Part shown: one piece after another, positions 23,299 to 32,434 of the stretch | How positions within the stretch are numbered: the stretch's first letter is position 1 | Layout: the number at the start of each line of letters is the position of its first letter | Assembly: GCF_900142445.1 (NCBI RefSeq) | Contig: NZ_FRAV01000001.1 | Span: 62,001 to 126,000, forward strand | Direction: 5' to 3' | Origin: Chryseobacterium polytrichastri | Lineage (GTDB): Bacteria; Bacteroidota; Bacteroidia; Flavobacteriales; Weeksellaceae | DNA length: 64,000 nt | Program-made: the position numbers and the translations under genes | Notes under the pieces: generated by a model | What the model was told of the DNA's origin: nothing | Seen by the model: only the letters and a program-made list of their open reading frames with translations | Database searches by the model: none

Positions 23299-24483
23299 AT
23301 GAATAATAAGCTAGTTATACTTTCTATTGCAGCGTTTTCACTCACAGCCTGCAAAAAAGAAGCTCCGAAACAGGATGGCGCAAAACCATATCCTGTTATT
23401 ACAGTGGAGTCAAAAAATATCGTCGGCTATCAGACGTTTCCTGCTACCATTCAGGGTAGAGTAAACAATGATGTACGTGCGAAAATACAAGGATATATCA
23501 CTCAGGTTTTAGTGGATGAAGGGCAATATGTTACAAAAGGGCAACCTTTGTTTCGTCTTGAAACTAATATTCTGAACGAAAATGCAGCAGCAGCAAAAGC
23601 AGGAATCGGGGCAGCTCAATCAACAATTGCAGCTTCTCAGGCAGCTGTAAATGCAGCTCAGGTTGAAGTGAATAAACTAAAACCTTTGGTGGCTAAAAAT
23701 ATCATCAGTGATGTTCAGTTACAGACTGCGCAGGCTAATTTAGCTCAGGCACAGGCTCAATTGCAACAGTCAATGGCAGCAAAACAACAAGCTTCGGCTA
23801 ATTATAAAGGAGTAGAAGCCAACATCGAATATTCTATTATCCGTGCGCCTATTTCAGGAGTTATTGGGAAGCTTCCTTTAAAAGTGGGAAGTTTGGTTGG
23901 TCCGACAGATCAAACTGCTTTAACAACCATTTCAGATACTTCAGAATTGTTTGCTTACTTCTCAATGAATGAGAAAGAATATTTCGATTTCTTGGAAAAA
24001 TTTCCTGGGGCTACAATGCCTGAGAAGATCAGAAATCTTCCTATGGTAGAATTACAATTGGCGAACGGAAGTATTTATTCTGAAAAAGGGAAAATACAAG
24101 CAATTACAGGACAAATTGACCCTACAACAGGAACCATTCAGTTTAGAGTTGCTTTCTCAAATCCTCAAAAATTATTGAGCAATGGGAACAGTGGATCTAT
24201 CAGACTTCCGAAAACTTATGACAACGTATTGGTAGTTCCTGAAAGTGCAACGTTTGAGCAGCAAGGTATTGTTTACGTGTATAAAGTAGAAAAAGATACG
24301 GCTAAAAATGTTGTGATTAATGTGATCGACAGAATAGACAATATGGCGTTAGTAAAATCAGGGGTAAACAAAGGGGAAACGATTGTTGCTGCAGGTATCG
24401 GAGCATTAAAACCGGGAACTGCGATCATCAAAAAACCAATTAAAATGGATAGCCTTGTACAATCTATAAAACCGAAATTCTAA
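23299..24483 (+). CDS. RND efflux membrane-fusion lipoprotein
   Basis: This is the periplasmic adaptor that links an RND pump to an outer-membrane channel (AcrA/MexA type). The 394-residue protein has a lipoprotein signal (LVILSIAAFSLTAC, Cys18). The barrel-sandwich half-motif VRAKIQGYITQVLVDEGQYVTKGQPLFRL follows, then an Ala/Gln-rich helical hairpin (about 95-170). The second half-motif is IRAPISGVIGKLPLKVGSLVG, and a beta-barrel follows. It lies one base after the regulator stop and one base before the pump start, so translation is probably coupled. Confidence 0.95.
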   Translation: MNNKLVILSIAAFSLTACKKEAPKQDGAKPYPVITVESKNIVGYQTFPATIQGRVNNDVRAKIQGYITQVLVDEGQYVTKGQPLFRLETNILNENAAAAKAGIGAAQSTIAASQAAVNAAQVEVNKLKPLVAKNIISDVQLQTAQANLAQAQAQLQQSMAAKQQASANYKGVEANIEYSIIRAPISGVIGKLPLKVGSLVGPTDQTALTTISDTSELFAYFSMNEKEYFDFLEKFPGATMPEKIRNLPMVELQLANGSIYSEKGKIQAITGQIDPTTGTIQFRVAFSNPQKLLSNGNSGSIRLPKTYDNVLVVPESATFEQQGIVYVYKVEKDTAKNVVINVIDRIDNMALVKSGVNKGETIVAAGIGALKPGTAIIKKPIKMDSLVQSIKPKF

Positions 24484-24484
24484 C

Positions 24485-27400
24485 ATGATAAAGAACTTTA
24501 TTAACAGACCGGTTTTATCCACCGTAATCTCAATTTTGATTGTGATTCTCGGTGTTTTGGGATTGATATCCCTGCCAGTCACACAGTATCCTGATATTGC
24601 GCCTCCTACAGTAAGTGTTACAGCAAACTATACCGGAGCCAATGCGGAAACCGTGATGAAAAGTGTTGTGGTACCGTTGGAAGAGCAGATCAATGGGGTG
24701 GAAGGAATGGATTACATTACTTCCAGTGCAGGAAATGATGGTTCAGCACAGATTCAGGTATTTTTTAAACAAGGGATTGACCCGGATATTGCTGCGGTAA
24801 ACGTACAGAACCGTGTTACCAGAGCAACTCCACTACTTCCAAGTGAAGTAACGCGTTCTGGAGTTGTAACACAGAAACAGCAAACGAGTGCTTTGATGTA
24901 TATGTCTTTCTATTCTGAGAATAAAGATTTAGATGATGTATATCTTCAAAACTTTTTGAATATCAACGTTATTCCAAGCTTGAAAAGGATTAATGGAGTA
25001 GGTGATGCCAACGTTTTCGGGGGTAAAAACTACTCAATGAGAGTTTGGTTGGATCCTTCAAAAATGGCAGCGTACGGATTAACTCCGGATGATGTTACTG
25101 CAGCGATCAATGAGCAGAGTAGAGAAGCTGCCGCTGGTTCTATAGGACAAAACAGTGGAAGTTCTTTCGAATATATCATTAAGTATGTCGGAAAATTCAA
25201 CGAAAAAGATCAATACGATAATATTATCATTAAAGCGCTGCCGGATGGTCAGAATTTAATGCTGAAAGATGTTGCTAAAGTTGAACTGGCAGGGCAGTCT
25301 TACACTGGAGTCGGGGAAAATGGAAACTATCCATCCATCAGTATGGGGATCTTCCAGACGCCGGGTTCTAATGCTCAGGAGATCATCAAAAATATTAAAA
25401 CGTATCTGAAATCAGCAGAAGGAAGTTTCCCTAAAGGCGTAAAATATACTTTTAACTTTGATACCAATGAATTCTTGGATGCATCTATTGAAAAGGTAGT
25501 TCATACCTTAATTGAAGCATTTATCTTAGTATTTATTGTGGTTTATATCTTCTTACAGGATTTCAGATCTACTTTAATTCCGGCCATTGCGGTTCCGGTA
25601 TCTATTGTAGGAGCGTTCTTCTTCCTGAATTTATTTGGATATTCATTAAACCTTTTAACGTTATTCGCATTAGTTCTTGCAATTGGTATTGTGGTGGATG
25701 ATGCGATTGTCGTCGTCGAGGCTGTACATGCCAAGATGGAACATGGTATTTCCGATGCCAAGAAAGCAACGGTAGAAGCGATGGATGAGATCACAGGAGC
25801 TATTATCTCTATTACATTGGTAATGGCAGCGGTATTCGTTCCGGTAACGTTTATTACAGGTCCAACAGGAGTTTTCTACCAACAGTTTGGTATTACCTTG
25901 ATTATTGCGATTATTATTTCGGCAGTCAATGCATTAACGTTGAGTCCGGTTTTATGTTCATTATTCTTAAAACCTCACACAGAGCATCATGCAGAATACA
26001 AGAGCATGAATTTCCTTCAGAAGTTTTTCTATAAGTTTAATATCGCTTTTAAAACAACTACAGAACGTTACGGAAGAGGATTTGTATTCTTATTAAGACA
26101 TAAATGGGTAACGTTAATCATCTTTGCGGTGACAGGTGCTATTCTATTTTGGGCGAATTCTACAATGAAGAAAGGTTTCGTACCTACTGAAGATAGAGGG
26201 ATCATCTTTACCGATGTACAGCTTCCTCCAGGGGCTTCAATGGAAAGAACATACAATGTTTTGAAAACGCTTCAGGCGAATGCAATGAAAGTTCCGGGAG
26301 TACAAAACGTTACCATTTCTACAGGTAGAGGTTTCTTATCAGGAAATGGGAGTAATAACGGTCTTGCTTTCATTAAGTTAAAACCATTTGAAGAAAGGAA
26401 AAGCGGAGGTCAGACCTCTGAAGATATTACTAAAAGACTATTTGGTATTTCAGGTAAAGTTCCGGATGCGAAAGTAGTATTTTTCCAACCACCGAGTGTA
26501 CCAGGTTTTGGTAACAGTGCTGGTTTTGAAATGGTATTGTTGGATAAATCAGGAGGTGAATATGCCGACCTAGATAATAAAACAAACGAGTTCATTGGAA
26601 AATTGATGCAAAGACCCGAAATTGAATTTGCTCAATCTTCATTTAATACAAAATATCCTCAGTATCAAATGGACATCAATGTTCCTTTGGCTAAACAAGT
26701 AGGTGTTTCTGTAAGTACGATCTTAAGTACAATGCAGGGATATATTGGAGGGGTTTACACGGCTGACTTCACGAAATACGGAAAACAGTTCAGAGTAATG
26801 GTTCAGGCGCTTCCAGATAACAGAAAGAGCATTGAGAATTTAAATGAATTGTATGTAAGAACTGGTTCTGGAGTAATGTCACCAATTTCTCAGTTTGTTA
26901 CGCTTAAAAAAGCATACGGTCCACAATCGGTTAGTAGATATAACTTGTTTACTTCCGTGAAGATTACAGGAGCCAACTCAGCAGGATTCAGTTCCGGAGA
27001 TGCGATTACAGCGGTTCAGGATGTAGCGAAAGAAACATTAAATCAAAATTACGATGTAGAGTTTACGGGGTTAACAAGAGAAGAATTAAATTCCGGATCT
27101 CAAACATTATTGATCTTTGGTTTAAGTTTAGTATTCGTTTACTTCATTCTTTCTGCGCAGTATGAAAGTTATATTCTTCCTTTGGTGGTGGTAATTTCTC
27201 TTCCTCTTGGGGTAATGGGAGCTTATTTTGGTCAAAAAATAATGGGCTTGGAAAACAATATTTATTTCCAGATCGCTTTGATCATGTTGGTAGGATTGCT
27301 CGCAAAAAATGCCATCTTGATTATTGAATTTGCTGTCCAGAGAAGGCATCACGGGGAAACCATTGTTATGTCTGCCATCAATGCTGCAAAAGCGAGGTTA

Positions 27401-27631
27401 AGACCAATTTTGATGACGTCATTTGCTTTTATCTTTGGTTTATTACCATTGGTGTTGGCAAGCGGAATTGGAGCAGTGGGTAACCGATCTATTGCAACGG
27501 GTGCAGCAATTGGATTATTAATAGGTACAATTTTAGGACTTTTTGTAATTCCTGTATTGTATGTGATTTTCCAAACCTTACAAGAAAAGGTGAAGCCTAT
27601 TAAAAGAGAAGACATCAATTTAGCAGAATAA
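24485..27631 (+). CDS. RND multidrug efflux pump, HAE1 family
   Basis: This is the proton-driven inner-membrane pump of AcrB type. The 1048-residue protein begins IKNFINRPVLSTVISILIVILGVLGLISLPVTQYPDIAPPTVSVTA, the HAE1 signature. It has 12 expected spans in two halves, each with a large periplasmic loop. The proton-relay aspartates are in GIVVDDAIVVVE at residues 405-406 (AcrB 407-408), and the matching lysine lies in the second half (VGLLAKNAILIIEFAV). Length is the family norm. The exact drug range cannot be predicted. Confidence 0.96.
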   Translation: MIKNFINRPVLSTVISILIVILGVLGLISLPVTQYPDIAPPTVSVTANYTGANAETVMKSVVVPLEEQINGVEGMDYITSSAGNDGSAQIQVFFKQGIDPDIAAVNVQNRVTRATPLLPSEVTRSGVVTQKQQTSALMYMSFYSENKDLDDVYLQNFLNINVIPSLKRINGVGDANVFGGKNYSMRVWLDPSKMAAYGLTPDDVTAAINEQSREAAAGSIGQNSGSSFEYIIKYVGKFNEKDQYDNIIIKALPDGQNLMLKDVAKVELAGQSYTGVGENGNYPSISMGIFQTPGSNAQEIIKNIKTYLKSAEGSFPKGVKYTFNFDTNEFLDASIEKVVHTLIEAFILVFIVVYIFLQDFRSTLIPAIAVPVSIVGAFFFLNLFGYSLNLLTLFALVLAIGIVVDDAIVVVEAVHAKMEHGISDAKKATVEAMDEITGAIISITLVMAAVFVPVTFITGPTGVFYQQFGITLIIAIIISAVNALTLSPVLCSLFLKPHTEHHAEYKSMNFLQKFFYKFNIAFKTTTERYGRGFVFLLRHKWVTLIIFAVTGAILFWANSTMKKGFVPTEDRGIIFTDVQLPPGASMERTYNVLKTLQANAMKVPGVQNVTISTGRGFLSGNGSNNGLAFIKLKPFEERKSGGQTSEDITKRLFGISGKVPDAKVVFFQPPSVPGFGNSAGFEMVLLDKSGGEYADLDNKTNEFIGKLMQRPEIEFAQSSFNTKYPQYQMDINVPLAKQVGVSVSTILSTMQGYIGGVYTADFTKYGKQFRVMVQALPDNRKSIENLNELYVRTGSGVMSPISQFVTLKKAYGPQSVSRYNLFTSVKITGANSAGFSSGDAITAVQDVAKETLNQNYDVEFTGLTREELNSGSQTLLIFGLSLVFVYFILSAQYESYILPLVVVISLPLGVMGAYFGQKIMGLENNIYFQIALIMLVGLLAKNAILIIEFAVQRRHHGETIVMSAINAAKARLRPILMTSFAFIFGLLPLVLASGIGAVGNRSIATGAAIGLLIGTILGLFVIPVLYVIFQTLQEKVKPIKREDINLAE

Positions 27632-27637
27632 AAAATA

Positions 27638-29053
27638 ATGAAGAGTTTATTAAACATCATAAAAGGAATAACTTTTTCAGTCGCAATTCTTGCAGCCGTT
27701 TCATCTTGTATGGCGAGGAAAGAATATGAAAGACCGAAAAATGTTGTTGACGAAAAGCTTTTCCGTACAGATATGCTTCCTACAGACAGTGTTAGTATCG
27801 CGAATGTTTCTTGGAAAGAAATTTTTACCGATCCAATACTTCAAGGGCATATTTCAAAAGCTTTAGAAAATAATTTAGATATAAGAATTGCCCTGCAGAG
27901 TATTACTTCTGCAGAGGCTTATTTGAAGCAGAGTAAGGCTGCTTATGCGCCTACAATTTCTGTAGGGCCTAACTATACTTTCCAGACACAGTCTATCAAT
28001 ACACAATTTGGACAGATTCTTGGAGAAAGACGGTATGTAAATCAATACGATATCACCGGAAGCATTGGCTGGGAAGCGGATATCTGGGGTAAACTGAAAG
28101 CTCAGGAAAAAGCTCAGTTGGCGACTTATTTAGGAACAGTAGCTGCTCATAAAGCAGTAAAAAGCAGTTTGATTGCATCTGTTGCTTCTGCATATTATCA
28201 ATTGTTGACGTTTGATTCTCAGAAAAAAATTATTACTGAGACCATCGCTGTTCGTGAGAAAAACTATGAAACCACTAAGGCCTTGAAAATATCAGGAACG
28301 GTTACAGAAGTTGCTGTTCAACAAAGTGAGGCATTGGTTTTCAATGCACAATCTATGTTGATTGATATTGATACTCAGATTCAGTCATTAGAAAATACAA
28401 TGAGCTTGTTAATGGGAGAACCTTCTCACGCGATTGAAAGATCAACGTTGGAAACTCAGAAAATTCCTATTGATCTGAAATTAGGATATCCGGCTCAATT
28501 GTTAGCAAACCGTCCAGACGTAATGCAGGCAGAATACAGTTTGATGAATGCTTTTGAATTAACCAATTCTGCAAAAGCTCAGTTTTATCCTACGTTGAAA
28601 ATTACAGGAAGTGGAGGGGTACAGTCTGTAGATATTGATCATTTATTCAGTGTAAACTCTTTATTTGCAAGTGTAGTTGGAGGCTTACTTCAGCCTGTTT
28701 TAAATAAGAGAACGATCAGAACGAATTATGAAGTAAGTTTAGCCAATAAGGAAACTGCCTATTTGAACTTCAGAAAAACGGTTCTTACCGCTGGAAAAGA
28801 AGTTTCTGATGCGATAAGAGTTTTCTCTGTTCAGGATTCTTTTATTGAGTTAAAAGAAAAAGAATTGAATGCTTACAAAAAATCTGTAGATTATTCTCAG
28901 GAATTGGTAAACTATGGGATGGCCAATTATCTTGAAGTATTGAATGCCAGCGTAAATTCATTAAACGCCGAGTTGAATATTTCAAATGCAGAATACAGTA
29001 AAATGAAAGCCGGAATAGACCTTTACCAAGCTTTGGGAGGCGGATGGCAATAA
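27638..29053 (+). CDS. TolC-like outer-membrane efflux lipoprotein
   Basis: This is the outer-membrane channel of the tripartite pump (OprM/NodT type). The 471-residue product has a lipoprotein signal (FSVAILAAVSSC). Two repeats of the OEP domain follow, each with long coiled-coil helices (for example LEIRIALQSITSAEAYLKQSKAAYAPTIS, and LLANRPDVMQAEYSLMNAFELTNSAKAQFYPTLKI). It starts six bases after the pump stop. A terminator follows, so the operon is regulator, adaptor, pump, channel. Confidence 0.94.
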   Translation: MKSLLNIIKGITFSVAILAAVSSCMARKEYERPKNVVDEKLFRTDMLPTDSVSIANVSWKEIFTDPILQGHISKALENNLDIRIALQSITSAEAYLKQSKAAYAPTISVGPNYTFQTQSINTQFGQILGERRYVNQYDITGSIGWEADIWGKLKAQEKAQLATYLGTVAAHKAVKSSLIASVASAYYQLLTFDSQKKIITETIAVREKNYETTKALKISGTVTEVAVQQSEALVFNAQSMLIDIDTQIQSLENTMSLLMGEPSHAIERSTLETQKIPIDLKLGYPAQLLANRPDVMQAEYSLMNAFELTNSAKAQFYPTLKITGSGGVQSVDIDHLFSVNSLFASVVGGLLQPVLNKRTIRTNYEVSLANKETAYLNFRKTVLTAGKEVSDAIRVFSVQDSFIELKEKELNAYKKSVDYSQELVNYGMANYLEVLNASVNSLNAELNISNAEYSKMKAGIDLYQALGGGWQ

Positions 29054-29078
29054 TGAATATTGTATAAATTATAAAAAT

Positions 29079-29107
29079 CGCATGTTAAAATTAACATGCG
29101 GTTTTTT
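29079..29107 (+). terminator. Terminator of the efflux operon
   Basis: The hairpin CGCATGTTA / TAACATGCG is followed by GTTTTTTG. Confidence 0.88.
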
Positions 29108-29271
29108 GTTTATTATGAAAGTGAATACGACTAATAAAAAGAAATACAATTACTGATAAAGAATTGACAGTTAAATGATTTCGTTTTTACTATATCGTTT
29201 GTAGAAAATTGAAAAGGATGATTATCGCATAGCTAATTAGGGTTTTAATTAAATTTTATTCAATTAAAAAC

Positions 29272-29301
29272 TTGTATATATGGTTTAAATACTTACTTTT
29301 G
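29272..29301 (+). promoter_or_regulatory. Promoter of tRNA-Ala
   Basis: TTG (29272-29274), a 19-bp spacer and TACTTTTG (29294-29301) give a near-ideal Bacteroidota promoter 18 bp before the tRNA. Confidence 0.8.
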
Positions 29302-29319
29302 TACCGCTTCGAAAAACAA

Positions 29320-29393
29320 GGGGGATTGGCGCAGTTGGCTAGCGCGTTTGACTGGCAGTCAAAAGGTCACGGGTTCGAATCCCGTATTCTCCA
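29320..29393 (+). tRNA. tRNA-Ala (anticodon GGC)
   Basis: A full cloverleaf can be drawn over 74 bases: acceptor GGGGGAT / ATTCTCC with the G3-U70 pair that marks alanine tRNAs, D arm GCGC/GCGC, anticodon arm TTTGA-CTGGCAG-TCAAA with anticodon GGC, and T arm ACGGG-TTCGAAT-CCCGT. The discriminator is A73. CCA is not encoded. It reads GCC and GCU codons. Confidence 0.94.
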
Positions 29394-29394
29394 C

Positions 29395-29438
29395 AACACC
29401 TAAAGTCGTATTTAATACGGTTTTAGGTGTTTTTTTTG
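29395..29438 (+). terminator. Terminator of tRNA-Ala
   Basis: The stem AACACCTAAA (29395-29404) pairs with TTTTAGGTGTT (29421-29431); an inner CGTATT/AATACG pair extends it and a T-run follows. Confidence 0.9.
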
Positions 29439-29519
29439 AATTGAATAAACCTTTAGTATTTACGGGTTTCCATGAAAGACTAACTCTTTTAAATAATATA
29501 TTTGCTGGAAATTATAACC

Positions 29520-30056
29520 ATGAAAAAAGCATTTGTATTTTTCACTATTTTATCTGCGACTCTAGCCTTTTCTCAGGAATTTATTTTAACTGAAGATAAT
29601 TACAAATTAAAAGATGATAATTCAAAAAATTATACTGTTCTAGATTTTCCTGGAAAAAACAAAGAGGAGTTATTTATTTTGACAAAAAAATATATTTCAT
29701 CAAATTATAGGGGCGTTGAAAATGAAAAATATAAAGAGGTAGTAAATGAACAGATTATTTCAGACATTACAAGCTTAACTTCTAGAACTATTTTTATAAG
29801 TAAAAAAGGGCCGAACATTTGGAGGGTAGTGAACAGTTATGAGATTAATTTTAAAGATTTTAAAATTATGATTCGTCCTACTTTTTTACACCTTGTCAAT
29901 ACCGATAATAACACAAAAACTACAATTGGAGCATTCTACGATAGTCGTGGAATATTACGTTTGCAAAATGCAACATATTTTGTAGATGCTTTTACGAATA
30001 CTTTCGTAAGAAATCTAAAAAAAGAAATTCTTGATGGTAAAACTAATGATTGGTAA
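29520..30056 (+). CDS. Secreted DUF4468-like protein
   Basis: I start at the ATG at 29520 (MKKAFVFFTILSATLAFSQ, a clear signal peptide); an upstream in-frame ATG would add six residues before it. The 178-residue product contains YTVLDFPGKNKEELFILTKKYISSNY (about residues 37-62). The family name DUF4468 is suggested by the 'FpGk.k.eLy...k.w' pattern, a TBP-like fold seen in Bacteroidota secreted proteins. No catalytic motif is visible. It is a single gene between the tRNA terminator and a non-coding stretch. Confidence 0.72.
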   Translation: MKKAFVFFTILSATLAFSQEFILTEDNYKLKDDNSKNYTVLDFPGKNKEELFILTKKYISSNYRGVENEKYKEVVNEQIISDITSLTSRTIFISKKGPNIWRVVNSYEINFKDFKIMIRPTFLHLVNTDNNTKTTIGAFYDSRGILRLQNATYFVDAFTNTFVRNLKKEILDGKTNDW

Positions 30057-30375
30057 AATAAGAGATAGGAGGAAGAATTAATACATATGAAAAATCTTAA
30101 TTTCAAATGTAAGTTCTCTGATCTCATGACGACCAATTTTATTGAAGATTGTTTTATTAAATATCATTTATAGAAGGCTGATAGAGAAAGCAGTTTAATT
30201 ATATAGGAGTCTGAAAAAATTTACAATCCAACAACAAAGCAACACAATACATCTTTTTTGACGGAGATTTTATGTTTCATAATTTAGTATTTATAATTAG
30301 TAGTGATTTTCTGTAAAGGATTTCTATTGGGAAATAATTTACAAAAAAAATAAATCATTACATCGGGAATATTAC
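30057..30375. other. Non-coding stretch before the double-glycine peptides
   Basis: About 320 bp, very AT-rich, with no convincing gene. A 28-codon frame (30087-30173, MKNLNFKCKF...) is preceded by AGGAGGAAG but lacks any further support. No terminator hairpin is obvious after 30056. Confidence 0.5.
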
Positions 30376-30419
30376 TATATTTGGAATTCAACAAATTAAA
30401 ATTATAACATGAAAAATTT
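30376..30419 (+). promoter_or_regulatory. Promoter and conserved leader of peptide gene 1
   Basis: TATATTTG (30376-30383) is a perfect -7 element. From 30388 to 30419 the sequence is identical over 32 bases to 30871-30902 in front of peptide gene 2, including the ATG and first codons. No -33 TTG is found at normal spacing. Confidence 0.65.
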
Positions 30420-30564
30420 AAAGAAAATCTCTAAGGAGAAATTAAGAAGTATTAATGGCGGCCAAAAACTATGTCTACCGGGACAAATAGAAATGCATTG
30501 TCCAGGCGTAGATAATCCACAATGCTATTGGAAAGAAAATACAATGGAATGCCCTGATTTATAA
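30409..30564 (+). CDS. Double-glycine leader peptide 1 (putative bacteriocin-like/RiPP precursor)
   Basis: This 51-residue peptide starts with the leader MKNLKKISKEKLRSINGG. That is a charged helix ending in Gly-Gly, the cleavage site used by C39 peptidase-containing ABC exporters. The 33-residue core has four cysteines and two prolines (CLPG, CPG, QCYW, ECPDL). It has its own promoter and terminator. Peptide 2, 480 bp downstream, shares the leader but has a different core. Similar small proteins are common in Chryseobacterium as I recall, and their activity is mostly unknown. No exporter or modification enzyme lies in the window. Confidence 0.85.
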   Translation: MKNLKKISKEKLRSINGGQKLCLPGQIEMHCPGVDNPQCYWKENTMECPDL

Positions 30565-30569
30565 AATAC

Positions 30570-30597
30570 ATCCCCTCAATTTGAGGGGATTTTTATT
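30570..30597 (+). terminator. Terminator of peptide gene 1
   Basis: The hairpin ATCCCCTC / GAGGGGAT is followed by TTTTATTT, six bases after the stop codon. Confidence 0.88.
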
Positions 30598-30870
30598 TAA
30601 TTCTAGTTCTAATTTTTTCAATTTCTATTTTAGTTGAAATTTAATCTTATGCTAATTACTTTTTATCTGGAGAATTTACTTTTACGTTAGACGCATAAGC
30701 TATAGAGCTTGGTAAAGAATTAGAAAAAAGCTATACCCCCAACATAATAAGGATATAAAATCTGCTTTAACGATATTTAAACTTCATACAATTAAGCTGG
30801 AATTTAAGGTTGTCATAATTTTTCTATTATTTTAAATCTGTAATTGGTGAATAATTATTATGTTTAGCAC
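30598..30870. other. Non-coding stretch between the peptide genes
   Basis: About 270 bp of AT-rich DNA without a usable reading frame. Just before the second conserved block TATGTTTA (30860-30867) resembles a -7 element with one mismatch. Confidence 0.5.
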
Positions 30871-30902
30871 TCAACAAATTAAAATTATAACATGAAAAAT
30901 TT
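30871..30902 (+). promoter_or_regulatory. Conserved leader of peptide gene 2
   Basis: These 32 bases, from upstream of the ATG into codon 4, are identical to 30388-30419. The identity covers untranslated DNA, which points to recent duplication or to a selected translation or RNA signal. Confidence 0.7.
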
Positions 30903-31065
30903 CAAAAAAATTTCTAGAGAAGAACTTAAAAAAGTAAATGGAGGAGCTGATAAATGTGGCCCTGGATTTATATTAAAATGCGACTCATTTGGTCAATGTG
31001 ATTCAAGCACTGGTTTGGAGGATTGCATTTGTATATGCATTCATATCAATACACCTCCATTATAG
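30892..31065 (+). CDS. Double-glycine leader peptide 2 (putative bacteriocin-like/RiPP precursor)
   Basis: This 57-residue peptide starts MKNFKKISREELKKVNGG, matching peptide 1 at 11 of 18 leader positions including the Gly-Gly site. The core (residues 19-57) has six cysteines (KCGPG, KCDSFGQCDS, DCICIC) and ends HINTPPL. The alternating C-I-C-I-C block is striking and suggests disulfides, metal binding or modification. Core sequences of the two peptides are unrelated apart from their cysteine richness, as expected of secreted peptides that diverge behind a conserved export leader. The gene has its own terminator. Function is inferred only from the leader. Confidence 0.85.
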   Translation: MKNFKKISREELKKVNGGADKCGPGFILKCDSFGQCDSSTGLEDCICICIHINTPPL

Positions 31066-31096
31066 TGTTTTTTACACGTCCTATAGAAGTGTATTT

Positions 31097-31140
31097 AAAA
31101 AAATGAATTACCCTCTCTTTAGAGGTTAATTCATTTTTTT
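31097..31140 (+). terminator. Terminator of peptide gene 2
   Basis: The stem ATGAATTA-c-CCTCT / AGAGG-t-TAATTCAT has a short loop and flanking A and T runs. Confidence 0.88.
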
Positions 31141-31217
31141 TGCAGTTTATTCTTTAATATATTAACAAATAATATTGAATTAATAATAATTTTCAGTCAG
31201 CATTCGCTCAGAAATAT

Positions 31218-31225
31218 TATTTTTG
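31218..31225 (+). promoter_or_regulatory. -7 element abutting the AraC start codon
   Basis: TATTTTTG ends four bases before the ATG at 31230, so initiation from it would give a leaderless or nearly leaderless mRNA. Confidence 0.45.
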
Positions 31226-31229
31226 TGAG

Positions 31230-32297
31230 ATGGAGCTAGGCCAGGAAATCTTATTTTTTTTTAGTGCGTTAGGGGTGTTTAATGGATTCATTATTAGCAT
31301 TTATCTGTTGTTGTTTAAGAAATCGAAAACTCCAACATCTTATTTTTTCGGATTACTGCTGCTCGTCCTGTCTATTAGGATTGTTAAATCTATCTTTCTG
31401 TATTTCTATCTGGACTTACCCCTTATTTATATTCAAATAGGATTGTCAGCTTGCTTTATGATTGGTCCGTCATTGTATTACTTTACGAAATCTGCATTGA
31501 TTGAACCTGAAAAAACACCTGTTGTATGGAAACGGACTTATTGGGGGTGGTTTTTAGCGATTGTTCTATTCGGTATTACTTTTCCCTATCAAAATAATCC
31601 ACATGTCTGGAAATACCTTTGTCCGCAGCTGATTTATGTTCAATGGTCAGTTTTTGTAATCCTGTCGGGATGGCAACTTAGAGGATTATTTGCTAAATTA
31701 TTTAACTCAACAGAAAAATTATCGGAGACTGAAAAATCACTATTATCGATTTTCATTGGAGTTTTAATTATTCATATTGCTTTTGTTTTATCCATAATGG
31801 GAGCCTTTAAGGGGATGTATATTAGTGGAGCGCTCTTCTTTTCTTTCATTTTATACTTGAACATTCCGCTGTTTATCAACAGAAAAAAAAGCAATACCGT
31901 CTTTTTGGTAGATCAGGATGAAAAACGATATGTTAATAAGAAGATTTTAGACGAATATGCACTGCCTTTAACAGAAAAACTTGAAAGAATAATTACAGAG
32001 CAGGAATTGTATAAAAATCCAGATCTTAAATTAGGTGATCTGGCTAAAAAAATGAATATTTCTACACATCAGCTCTCGCAATTACTCAATGATAATTTAG
32101 GAAAGAGTTTTACTGTTTATATTAATGAATACCGCATAGAAGAGGCTTGCCAACTGATGGTAAGAGAACATGCGATTAAGCTTGAAGCCATAGGATATGA
32201 GGTAGGATTCAATTCTAAATCTACTTTTTACGCTGCATTTAAAAAACATAAAAATACCACACCTAAAGGCTACAAAGAACAGCTTTCGGCGAGTTAA
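31230..32297 (+). CDS. Membrane-anchored AraC-family regulator
   Basis: The 355-residue protein has about seven hydrophobic spans in residues 8-235 (ILFFFSALGVFNGFIISIYLLLF is the first). A soluble linker and a C-terminal AraC DNA-binding domain follow (about 255-350), with both helix-turn-helix units: LKLGDLAKKMNISTHQLSQLLND and LEAIGYEVGFNSKSTFYAAFKKHKNTTPKGYKE. It is therefore a one-component regulator held in the inner membrane, presumably reading a membrane or periplasmic cue. The nearest downstream genes are the NTF2 and NTF2-DJ-1 pair, which are candidate targets by position only. Confidence 0.9.
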   Translation: MELGQEILFFFSALGVFNGFIISIYLLLFKKSKTPTSYFFGLLLLVLSIRIVKSIFLYFYLDLPLIYIQIGLSACFMIGPSLYYFTKSALIEPEKTPVVWKRTYWGWFLAIVLFGITFPYQNNPHVWKYLCPQLIYVQWSVFVILSGWQLRGLFAKLFNSTEKLSETEKSLLSIFIGVLIIHIAFVLSIMGAFKGMYISGALFFSFILYLNIPLFINRKKSNTVFLVDQDEKRYVNKKILDEYALPLTEKLERIITEQELYKNPDLKLGDLAKKMNISTHQLSQLLNDNLGKSFTVYINEYRIEEACQLMVREHAIKLEAIGYEVGFNSKSTFYAAFKKHKNTTPKGYKEQLSAS

Positions 32298-32434
32298 CAT
32301 ATCTTTATTTCGTATGGTTTTATAAATTGAAACTCCTGATTTTTAAAATCAGAACCTCGTAGATTTTCTTTTTCTATAGTTTTGGATCATTCCAATAATG
32401 GGATAAAAATTTAACTCATTTTAATCCAAAAACA

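Noticed and set aside
29348..29593. 81-codon frame starting inside the tRNA gene
   Set aside because: It overlaps tRNA-Ala, its terminator and the signal peptide of the next gene.
30087..30173. 28-codon frame MKNLNFKCKFSDLM... preceded by AGGAGGAAG
   Set aside because: It starts like the double-glycine peptides but has no Gly-Gly site, no terminator and no similarity beyond the first residues. Strong Shine-Dalgarno sites are not typical of this genome.
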